From Anaeramoeba ignava (taxonomy: Eukaryota > Metamonada > Anaeramoebidae), in assembly GCA_028826165.1 (NCBI GenBank), contig JAPDFW010000065.1, positions 62,001-126,000 of the forward strand: a DNA stretch of 64,000 bases, read 5' to 3'. Shown one piece after another: positions 1 through 9,161 of the stretch. The notes below the pieces were generated by a model. The model was given only the letters and a program-made list of their open reading frames with translations, ran no database searches and was not told the origin of the DNA. The translations under genes were made by a program, and so were the position numbers. Numbering within the stretch: position 1 is the first letter of the stretch; the number at the start of each line of letters is the position of its first letter.

Positions 1-379
1 TATTTTTGATTTTGATTATAATTTATTAATATTTAAATATTAATTAATAATAAATTTTATTTGATTTTTATTTTAATATTTTAATTAATGAATTTAAATT
101 TAATTATTATTAATTTCTATTTTCAATTTTTATTTTTATTTATTATATTAAAAATATTCAATTTTTTAAAATTTATTATTTTTTTTTTTGGATTATTTTT
201 TATTAATTAAATTTTTAATAAATATTTTAAATTAAAATTAAATTATTTAAAATTAAATTTGTTTCTTATTTATTATTTTAAAGAAATTAATTTGATTAAA
301 AGTAAATTAAAATTGAATTAAATTTTGAAAAAAAAAATTAAAAAAAAAAAGTTTGATTTTCTTATTATTAATTAATTTT
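1..379. other. Gene-free A+T-rich flank
   Basis: I see no coding potential, splice-bounded exon or RNA gene here. It is irregular TTTAAT/AAATTT-rich sequence lying 3' of the BTB-TLDc gene. Confidence 0.6.
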
Positions 380-2227
380 TTAAATGAAATAAGATTCAAC
401 TTCATCAACAACCCATGAAGAATAAGAACCAGCTAAATAACTATAAGCTTCATTTGTTCCTTCTTTAATTCCATTAGGTAGATTATAACTATAACCAAAC
501 TGTGAATAACCAGGTTGTAAATTAGAAGATAAACAAAAATCATATCCATCACCAAATAATGGACCAACATCTGATCTAGAAAAAATTGCACGACCTTGTT
601 TATATGTAAACTTTTCAGGTATTCTATCCCCTTTATCATTTCTTAATGAAAAAATAAATGCACTTGAGTCATTAATTTCTCCTGAATAATTTGATTTAAA
701 TCCAACTTGAGTAAAACCTCCAAAAATAAAATTTTGTTTTGTTTTGATAATAACTAATGTTTTTCCTTTCCCATCAACTGCTTTATGCCAATTTTGAGAA
801 TTAAATCCATCTCTTTTTGCTGAAAATCCTTTTTTCATTTTAGAAAAAAAATCATTATCATTTATCCATTCTTGTAATTTCTTAACATATTCTTCTTCTG
901 TAATAATTCTTGTTTCTGAAAATTGAGGAAAATTCTTTTTGATTGGTTCCAATTTCTTTTCAAATTCCAAATATTTTTGATACTTTTCTTGATATCTATC
1001 AAAAACTTGTTTCATATCTTTATTTTCTTTATCTTTCTCTTCAACTTCTTTCTTCCATTTCTCTTCAATTTCTTTGTTTTTATCTTCAATTTCTTTGTTT
1101 TTATCTTCAATTTCTTTCTTCCATTTCTCTTCAATTTCAATTTTCATTTGTTGATTTTCTTTTTGATTCTTTTCAACTTCTTTCTTCCATTTATCTTCAA
1201 TTTCTTTGTTTTTATCTTCAATTTCTTTGTTTTTATCTTCAATTTCTTTGTTTTTATTTTCAATTTCTTTCTCTTTGTTTTCAACTTCTTTCTTCCATTT
1301 CTCTTTGTTTTCAATTTCCTTCTCTTTATCTTCAATTTCTTTTTGATTATCTTGAATAACTTTGTTTTGAATATCAACTAAAAAAGATTTAGGAAAAATA
1401 TCAAATTGTTTTAATTTATCAAAATCTTGTTTTGAAATTGAATCTTTATCAAATAATGAAAAAAAAGAATGAAATAATCTTTTCTTTTCAATTCCCTTTT
1501 CTTTTTCTTTTTCTTTTTCTTTCTTTCCTTTTAATCTTTGATTTCTTTTTTCAATCCAATTATTTAAAAATTGAAAAAAATCAAATTGAAAAATTTCTTT
1601 TTTTTCTTGTTTAAATTGAATAAATTTGATAATTTCTTCTTTAGTTAAATTGAATAAATTCTCATTATTTTTAATTTGGGAAAAATTTTGATTTATTAAT
1701 TCAAAACATTTTATTTCAATTTCATTTGAATTTGAATTTAAATTTCGATTTTGGAATAAAAATTGGAAAAAATTTGAATAATTAATTGAATTTAAAATTT
1801 TTTTTTGAATAATTTCTTTCAATAAATTTAATTTAAAATAAATTGAAATTTCCAATAATTGGAGAAGATTTTCTTGATTCTCAAAAGAAATATTTCCATA
1901 ATAAATATAACTCAAAATTGATTCCATTTCTTTTTTATTAAATTGATTTAAAGAAATAGAAAGAGATTCTTGCCTTAATGACTCATTAAAAAAAGGAGAT
2001 CTTGAAGATAAAATTGATTTATGAACTTTAATTTCAAAAGGATTTGATTTATTCTCAACAAAAATTGAAAAATCTTTAAATGAATTTCCATTTAAAAGGT
2101 TTGAATAATCTTTAATTAAATTTTTTGTTACTTTTTTTTCTAAATTTTTCATTTCATTTTCATTTTCATTTTGATTTTCATTTTGATTTGCATTTTGAAT
2201 TTGGTTATTATTATTATTATTATCCAT
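380..2227 (-). CDS. BTB - coiled coil - TLDc protein
   Basis: Single-exon gene of 615 aa with an ATG start and TAA stop. Seen in the sequence: an Asn/Glu-rich N-terminus (residues 1-25); a BTB/POZ fold around 51-150 with the typical VHKSILSSRSPFF segment; a BACK-like helical stretch; a long heptad-like coiled coil (about 280-430) built from KNKEIED-type repeats; and a C-terminal TLDc domain (about 465-615) ending in GSYSSWVVDEVESYFI. BTB domains dimerise and often recruit CUL3. TLDc domains occur in oxidation-resistance proteins and V-ATPase regulators. A role as a signalling or ubiquitin-adaptor scaffold is inference. The coiled-coil repeats are DNA-level repeats and probably vary in copy number. 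An AAAAATGAAAAAA element lies just upstream of the start (about 2275-2290). Confidence 0.9.
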   Translation of the reverse strand: MDNNNNNNQIQNANQNENQNENENEMKNLEKKVTKNLIKDYSNLLNGNSFKDFSIFVENKSNPFEIKVHKSILSSRSPFFNESLRQESLSISLNQFNKKEMESILSYIYYGNISFENQENLLQLLEISIYFKLNLLKEIIQKKILNSINYSNFFQFLFQNRNLNSNSNEIEIKCFELINQNFSQIKNNENLFNLTKEEIIKFIQFKQEKKEIFQFDFFQFLNNWIEKRNQRLKGKKEKEKEKEKGIEKKRLFHSFFSLFDKDSISKQDFDKLKQFDIFPKSFLVDIQNKVIQDNQKEIEDKEKEIENKEKWKKEVENKEKEIENKNKEIEDKNKEIEDKNKEIEDKWKKEVEKNQKENQQMKIEIEEKWKKEIEDKNKEIEDKNKEIEEKWKKEVEEKDKENKDMKQVFDRYQEKYQKYLEFEKKLEPIKKNFPQFSETRIITEEEYVKKLQEWINDNDFFSKMKKGFSAKRDGFNSQNWHKAVDGKGKTLVIIKTKQNFIFGGFTQVGFKSNYSGEINDSSAFIFSLRNDKGDRIPEKFTYKQGRAIFSRSDVGPLFGDGYDFCLSSNLQPGYSQFGYSYNLPNGIKEGTNEAYSYLAGSYSSWVVDEVESYFI

Positions 2228-2616
2228 TTTGTTTTTTGTGTTTTTTGTTTTTGTTTTTTGTTTATTAAAAAAAAAGGAAAAATGAAAAAAAATTTAAATA
2301 AAAAAATGAATAAAAAGTGGATTTTGAAAATGAATAAAAATATAAAAATAAGAATAAATTTAAATTAATAATTAATTTAATTTTCTTTTTAATTTATTAT
2401 TTTAAATTAATTTATTAATAAATTATTATTATTTTTTATTAATTTTTTTTATTAAAAAAAAAGGAAAATTATTTTAATTTAATTTTTAATTTAATTTTTT
2501 TTTTTGGAATTTAAAAATTATTAATAAATTTAAATTTTAAAACAAATTTCCAAATTAATATTAATTCAATTTAATTCAAAAAGATAAAAAATTTTAATTT
2601 CAAAAAATCAATTTTC

Positions 2617-3614
2617 AAAATATTTTTAAATAATAAAATATTTAAATCTAAAAACATTAAATTAATATTTTAATAATAAAATTAAATATTAAATTATATT
2701 TTTAAATTAATTTATAAATTAAATATTAAATTAAATCTATTTTCATTTTTTATATTTATATGTTAAATATTTAAATAATAAAATATTTAAATCTAAAACA
2801 ATAAATTATTATTTTAAACATGAAATTAATTATTAAATTATATTTTTAAATTAATTTATAAATTAAATATTAAATTAAATCTATTTTCATTTTTTATATT
2901 TATATGTTAAATATTTTTAAATAATAAAATATTTAAATATAAAACATTAAATTATTATTTTAATAATAAAATTAAATATTAAATTATATTTTCAAATTAA
3001 TTTATAAATTAAATACTAAATTAAACTTATTCTCATTTTTATATTTATATGTTAAATATTTAAATAATAAAATATTTAAATCTAAAACATTAAATTATTG
3101 TTTTAATAATAAAATTAACTATTAAATTATATTTTTAAATTAATTTATAAATTAAATATTAAATTAAATCTATTTTTGTTTTTCTATATTTATATGTTAA
3201 ATATTTAAATAATAAAATATTTAAATTTAAAACAATAAATTATTATTTTAAACATAGAATTAAATATTAAATTATATTTTTAAATTGATTTATAAATTAA
3301 ATATTAAATTAAATCAATTCTCATTCTTTATATTTTTATGTTAAATATTTTTAAATAATAAAATATTTGAATCTAAAACAATAAATTATTATTTTAAACA
3401 TAAAATTAAATATTAAATTATATTTTTAAATTAATTTATAAATTAAATATTAAATTAAATCTATTCTTATTTTTTATATTTATATGTTAAATATCTAAAT
3501 AATAAAATATTTAAATCTAAAACATTAAATTATTATTTTAATAATAAAATTAAATATTAAATTATATTTTTAAATTAATTTATTAATTAAATATTAAATT
3601 AAATCAATTCTCAT
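2617..3614. repeat. Tandem array, ~145-bp unit, about 7 copies
   Basis: The landmark TATATGTTAAATATTTAAAT recurs with its TGTTAAAT at 2761, 2905, 3050, 3195, 3339 and 3485, a spacing of 144-146 bp. A partial first copy begins near 2617, and the last copy ends within a few bases of the RCC1-BTB stop codon (3620). Copies differ by scattered substitutions and small indels. The rest of 2228-3619 is A+T-rich spacer without genes. Unlike the short-period arrays elsewhere in the window, this is a true long-unit minisatellite. Confidence 0.9.
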
Positions 3615-3619
3615 TTTCT

Positions 3620-5414
3620 TTATTGATTTTGATTATTAAATTTATTAATTAATAAATCAAATAAATTTGGATTTGTTTGATTTAATTGAAAATAATCAAT
3701 TCCAATTTTAATTTCATCAATTATTTCTTGTGTAATTTCAATTCCATCTTTAATTTGATTTGAATAAATCCAATATTCAAATATTTGAAATGATTCATCA
3801 CTTAATTCACTATAATCTGTAACTTTATTAGATTTATCTTCTGTAACAGATAAAAACATTCCTCGATATAATTCACTTCTCATTATTAATATTAATTTTG
3901 GAAATTTATATTGTTTTTCTTTTTTTTCAATAATAAAATCTTTTTCATTTTCATTTTCATTTTCATTTAAATAAATTCTTTTCATTGTTTCTTCTAATTT
4001 TTCATTTGAATTTATAATTTCTTTAATTTCAGAATATAATTTTGGATTTATTATTTTGTTTGAATAAATCATTTCAAATATTTGATTTGATTCTTTAATT
4101 GATTTCTTTGAAATAATTTCTTGAAGTTTTTCAATTTGATTTTCATTTTGTTTTAATCTATATTTCAATATTAATTTATGAGCTTCAATTATTTCTCCAT
4201 TTTCGGTTTTAAATGAAATATCACAAAATTCTTTTCTTTCCAAATAATTTTATCAAATCTTCTTCAAGATTGGAAAAAGAAGAAAGGAAAGGAGAATAAT
4301 AAAGAAATGATTTTTGAAATCCACAAGAAAAATGATAATTAGAAATATCTTCATTAAATCTTAATTTAGGAAGTTCAATTTGAATTGGAATTAATTGATC
4401 TTTTTCTGTATTTCCAGTTCCTAATTCACCATATCTGTTACTCCCAAATCCTATTAATTTTGAATTTGATGTTAAAATCAAAGTATGATCATTTCCAACA
4501 GAAATTTCAAGAATATTATCATCATTTTCAAATAAAGATGATTTGATTTCAGTAAATTTATAAGTATTTTCATTTTTGCCAAGTCCATTATATTGATAAT
4601 ATCCACATGAATAAAGTTTTCTTTTTGGATTTTCAATCAGCATTATTGAATGATAATATCCAGATTTAATATCAATTATTTTACCTTTTGGAATATTTTG
4701 GATTTTGGTTAATTTTTGGATTTTTTTTTCTTGTTTTCTTGATTCTCCTAATCCAAGTTGACCATAATAATTCCAACCGCATCCAAATAATTCTTGATTT
4801 GAATTTAAAAGAAAAACATGTTTTGAATAAATTCCTGAAAATATTTTAGAAACATTTTTCATCATTAAAATTGGTTTTTTTGTTTCTTTAAGTGTTATAG
4901 AATCAAAACCAAGTTGACCATATTCATTTGAAACAATTCCGTAAACATTTTGATTTGAAGTTAATAAGTAAATTGAATCAGCTCCAGAAACAATATCTTG
5001 AATTATTCTATCATTTTGTATCTTCAATTAATGATGAAATATTGATAAATTTATATAGAATGTTGAAATAAATATTATATTCTTTGGCAAATACATTTCC
5101 TTCTTTTGTTAAAATAGTTTCATTTCGATAACCAATAGTTACTTTTTGAATATTTTCAATTTGAATTTTTCAGGTTTTCGATTTAAATCTTTTAAATATT
5201 CTATTGCTTTTCCATTTTCAAAAAGGAAAGTTGTTGAAAAATTTCCTGTTGCAATTTGTTTAATTTGTTTTTCATTTTCATTTTCATTTTCATTTTCATT
5301 TTCATTTTCATTTTCAAATTCAAATTTAAATTGAATTGGTTTTGTTATTTTATCTGGTTCATTTTTGATAAGAATTGGGAATTGATTTAAACCAAAAAAT
5401 AAACAATCATTCAT
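3620..5414 (-). pseudogene. RCC1-repeat - double BTB gene, broken by three frame shifts
   Basis: Read 5'->3' on the minus strand, the product begins at ATG 5414 and carries an N-terminal ENEN run. Degenerate RCC1-propeller repeats follow (YGQLGF, CGWNYYGQLGLGE, GFGSNRYGELGTGN), then two BTB domains (CDISFKTENGEIIEAHKLIL, and a second with RSELYRGMFLSV). The frame breaks three times at A-runs: near 5166-5170 and near 5014-5017, each needing one more base, and near 4232-4235, needing one base fewer. Across each break the homologous reading resumes exactly. No GT-AG intron explains the breaks. RCC1-BTB proteins are known from animals and amoebae; the double BTB matches the two ankyrin genes in this window. 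It could be a young pseudogene, or an intact gene with base-call errors. Confidence 0.7.
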
Positions 5415-5454
5415 TTTTAAAAAGAAAAAAAATGAAAAATGAAAAATGATTTTT

Positions 5455-5645
5455 TTAATTTGGATTTTAATTTTAATTTTAATTTGAATTTTAATTTTAA
5501 TTTTAATTTTTGAATTTTAATTTTAAATTTAATTTTAAATTTAATTTTAATTTGAATTTGAATTTTTAATTTTAATTTTGATTTGAATTTGGATTTGGAT
5601 TTTAATTTGAATTTGATTTTGATTTTAATTTTAATTTGAATTTTG
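5455..5645. repeat. AATTTTAATTTG short-period repeat in spacer
   Basis: The 239-bp spacer between the RCC1-BTB start and the ferredoxin stop holds AAAAATGAAAAATGAAAAATG near 5428-5450, a promoter-like element for the upstream gene. Irregular TTTTAATTTTAATTTGAAT repeats follow. No gene is visible. Confidence 0.7.
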
Positions 5646-5653
5646 ATTGATAT

Positions 5654-6061
5654 TTATTTGCGATAAGGAGCAATTTCAATAACTAAATCAACTGCATCAG
5701 AATTCATAATTAAACCACAAGCAAGACGAGAATTTTGTTTAAGATCTTTAGCAACAGAAAGACAATCTTTCTCATCATCTTCAGCAGGCAATAATTTACT
5801 AAATTTATCTGGTTGAACATAAACATGGCAATCACCACAAGCAAAACCACCATTGCAGCTATGATGAATTGATTCAATTCCTTTTTCTAAAACAATATCA
5901 AGTAAAGAATTTTCTTCTTCTGGATCAAATTCAATTTCCGTTTTATTTCCTTTTGTATCAATAAGTGTAAATTTGCTTATAAATCGGTTTATTGTTGAAC
6001 TTGTAATTGTTTTTTCAAGTGTTTTTTGTGTAAGTGATTTAGAAAATGCAAAAGAAAACAT
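5654..6061 (-). CDS. [2Fe-2S] ferredoxin, adrenodoxin type, organellar
   Basis: 135 aa. I chose ATG 6061 (MFSFAFSKSLTQ); the longer upstream reading is A/T-run translation and not credible. The cluster-binding pattern C-x5-C-x2-C is visible in SCNGGFACGDCHVY, and the fourth Cys is in SRLACGL, as in mitochondrial adrenodoxin/Yah1-type ferredoxins. The first ~30 residues are Ser/Thr/Lys/Phe-rich with no acidic residue before the first Glu, resembling a mitochondrial or hydrogenosomal presequence. Known family role: electron transfer for Fe-S cluster assembly and, in anaerobes, hydrogenosomal redox reactions. Which of these applies cannot be told from the sequence. TTTTTCATTTTT-like elements on the sense strand sit immediately upstream (about 6062-6115). 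Confidence 0.93.
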   Translation of the reverse strand: MFSFAFSKSLTQKTLEKTITSSTINRFISKFTLIDTKGNKTEIEFDPEEENSLLDIVLEKGIESIHHSCNGGFACGDCHVYVQPDKFSKLLPAEDDEKDCLSVAKDLKQNSRLACGLIMNSDAVDLVIEIAPYRK

Positions 6062-6226
6062 TTTGAAAAATGAAAAAATGAAAAAAAAATGAAAAATGAA
6101 AAAATGAAAAAAAAAATTTTTTGCTTTATGAAAATTTGGGTATTTTTTTTTATTATAATCAAAAAGAAAAAAAATTCGAAAATTCAAAAAATTAATCTTT
6201 GTAAAAAAAAATACAAAGAATTTGGA

Positions 6227-8931
6227 TCATTTCTGTTTTGAATCGCCTGACGGTTTTTTTTGTTTATTTGCAATAGGAGAATAATAAAGAGGAATGGAGG
6301 GAAAAGGCATTAAAGGGGGAGAAAAACCAAGTAAATTATCTGAAGCTTGAGGATTCATATTTGGAGTTAAAATTGGAGAAAGATTTGCAGCAAAGGGATG
6401 ATCCGAAGAAATTTGGGCATTATAACTTGGAAAAACGGGCGATAAATTGAGTCCAAAAGGTTGTAAATGAGATGGTTCATTTTGTTGATTTGCAATACTT
6501 CCGAGAAATTTTGCGGCAGTTATCGTGTCGTCATCACTAACAAATTCACTGTTTTCTTCATTAAATAGAAATTTTTTTGGAACATCAGAAACACCAAAAT
6601 CTGTTGATTGCTGTTGAAATTGTCCCCAATCACTAAGTCCTTGAGATCGCTTTTTATTGTCGTAATCTTCATAGAGCTTGTTGTCTTCCTGTTGGAATAA
6701 ATGGAGTAAATCCTGAATATTTGGTGATGGACTTATTTGTGATCTTGTTTGATCAAAATGTTGATCAAGAAAGTTTTTTTGGTTCTCGTTTGCATTGATT
6801 CGAGAAAGCTCTTCGTCTTCTCCAAAATTATAATGCATTTCTTTTGGATATCTTGGTGATATCGATGTATTTAAGAAATTTGGTGTAAATTTTGAGTTGG
6901 ATAGTTCATTTACTTGTTCATTCATTTGATTTATTTCTTCATTGATTTCATGGATTTCTTCCGTTATTTTTTGATACGATTTTGGAGCCACTTTTTTATT
7001 TATTTTTTCATTGGCTTTCTTATTCAATTTTTGTTTTCCTTTTTGATTTTTTATTTTGTTTCTTGTATTTTTATTTCTTGTATTTTTGTTGTTTTTTATT
7101 TTTATCTTGTATTTATCTTGGAAATTATCACTCGGAAAATTTTGGAAGTTATTTTCTTCAAAATCTTGATATTGAGATTTTTGGATTTGTTGAATTTCTT
7201 GCAGTTTTTGATTTGGTGTTTCATCTCCATTTGTAAAATAAGGAAAAGGACTGAAATTGACAAAATCAAAAAGATTTTGATTTGGATTCTGATTTTGAAT
7301 TTCATTTTGAATTTCATTTTGATTTTGAATTTGATTTTGGATTTGATTTTGAATTTTCATTTTGATTTGATTTTGAATTTCATTTTGAATTTCATTTTGA
7401 ATTGGATTTTGGATTTCATTTTGAATTGGATTTTGGGATTGAATTTGAATTTGGTTTTTATGTTTATTTTTATTTTTATTTTCATTTTCATTTCCATTTT
7501 GATTTTGATTTTTATTTTTATTTTTATTTTTATTTTGAATATGGTTTTGTGATAAATGATTTTTTCTTTTTGAATTCTTTTGTTTATTTGAAATTTTTCT
7601 TTGAATTTTCTTTCCGCTTTTTTCATCATTTATTTTTTTTCTGGTTTTCTTTTCTTTTTGTGTTTTCCTTTTAGGTTTAGAGGAACTCGATGCTTGATAG
7701 TGTTGAAATTGTGTAAGTTTCTTTAATTTCAAAATGAAATTTTCTGATCTATTAATGAATAAACTTTTTTGATTTTGATCTTTAAGCATTTCCAAAATGT
7801 ATTTAAATTGCAAGAGAATTTTTTGGATAACTTCTCTTTTTTTAGCACGAATTTGTAAAATTTTTAAAACATGTGATTTTATTTCTAAAAATGCAACTGA
7901 TTGAATAGGATCTAATACAAGTTGTCCTCCTCGGTTTTCCTTTTGAGGTTCTTTTACAAGTCCTATTCCTTTATAAATTGAAAGAACAGTGCATATTCTT
8001 TGTCTAGCAAATCCTGTTACTCTTGCAAGTTCATCTCGAGTTTTTTCACCTAATAAAAAAAAATCATAATAATAATAATAATTATAATTGGAATATTCAA
8101 AAAAAATTGTTTTGAATTCTTTTAGTATTTTGTAAAATAAAATCTTAGCTTACCTGGTACTAATTGATCAATAGTTAAAAAGCCTAGCATTCCAATAGTT
8201 CTTGTGGCTCTTGCTTGTTTCATTCTTGATTGTGTTTTTTTTGATTTTGATTTTGATTTTTGTTTTGATTTTTGATCTGAATTTAGATTTTGATTTTGAT
8301 TTTGATTTTGATTTTGATTTTGATTTTGAATTTGATTTTGAATTTGATTTTGATTTTGAATTTGATTTATATTTTGATTTTGAATTTCATTTTGATTTTG
8401 ATTTTGAATTTGATTTATATTTAGATTTATATTTTGATTTTGAATTTCATTTTGATTTTGATTTTGAAATGGATTTTGAATTTCATTTTCATTTGGAAAT
8501 TGAAATGGATTTTGAATTTCATTTTCATTTTCATTTGAAAATTGAAATGGATTTTGGAATGGATTCTGAAATTCATTTATATTTTCTTTTTCTTGTAAAA
8601 AATTTCGAGAATTAAGTTTGATTTTTGAAATTAATTGTAAATTTGAAAGATTTTTTTTATAATTTTTAATTTTGGAAAGAATAATTCTCCAATTTTTATT
8701 TGTATAAAAAGTATTTGTTTCTGGAATTTCATCTAAAATTCCATTTTGAAGACAAATTTGAAAAATTTCTTCAAACCACTTTTCGTTTTTACAAATGAAT
8801 TGAATAAAAATATCTTTTGCTTCTTCTGAAGTAAATTCTGCACTTTCATCATAATTTTCAAATATTTTTTGAATATAAACCATTGCCAAAGTATAAAAAT
8901 CAATTTGTTTTATTTGAATTGAATTTTCCAT
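6227..8931 (-). CDS. Winged-helix transcription factor, E2F/DP-like (tentative)
   Basis: Two exons, 8931..8154 and 8049..6227, separated by a 104-bp GT-AG intron (8050-8153). Phases agree and give 866 aa. The N-terminal ~100 residues form a possible helical/winged-helix module, followed by a long Asn/Gln/Ile/Glu run. A compact segment split by the intron reads RTIGMLGFLTIDQLVPGEKT, then RQRICTVLSIYKGIGLV. This resembles the E2F/DP recognition helix and wing (RRIYDI-NVLEGIGLI). A coiled-coil-like stretch, Asn/Gln/Lys-rich low complexity and a Pro/Ser-rich tail follow, as in many transcription factors. The gene is secure; E2F membership is my inference from a short stretch, and it could be another winged-helix family. 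It is divergent from SF3B3 across a 230-bp spacer. Confidence 0.7.
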
Positions 8932-9161
8932 TTTTACAAATTAATTTTTTTATAATTTATTTTATTATTTTATTATTTTTATTATTTTATTATTTTTATT
9001 ATTTTTAAGTTAAGAAAAAAAAAATGAAAAAAAAATGAAAAATAAAAAATTAAAAAAAATTTTTTTCTTCTTTTTATTTTTTTTTTTGATTTAAAAAAAT
9101 TTTTTTTTCTCCTTTTTAATTTCATTTTTTTTTTAATTAAAAAAACAAAAAAAAAAATAGA
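8932..9161. promoter_or_regulatory. Bidirectional promoter spacer (winged-helix gene / SF3B3)
   Basis: A 230-bp spacer lies between divergent start codons. It holds AAAATGAAAAAAAAATGAAA (about 9021-9040, i.e. TTTCATTTTT on the minus strand) and TTTCATTTTTTTTTT (about 9120-9134) facing SF3B3. The same element recurs upstream of most genes here. The promoter role is inferred. Confidence 0.5.

Noticed and set aside
2617-3614. CRISPR-like array
   Set aside because: The ~145-bp units are contiguous tandem copies without unique spacers, and the genome is eukaryotic.
5654-6187. Longer ferredoxin start at 6187
   Set aside because: The extra 42 residues are Phe/Lys translation of A/T runs that include the promoter-like element; ATG 6061 gives a sensible presequence.
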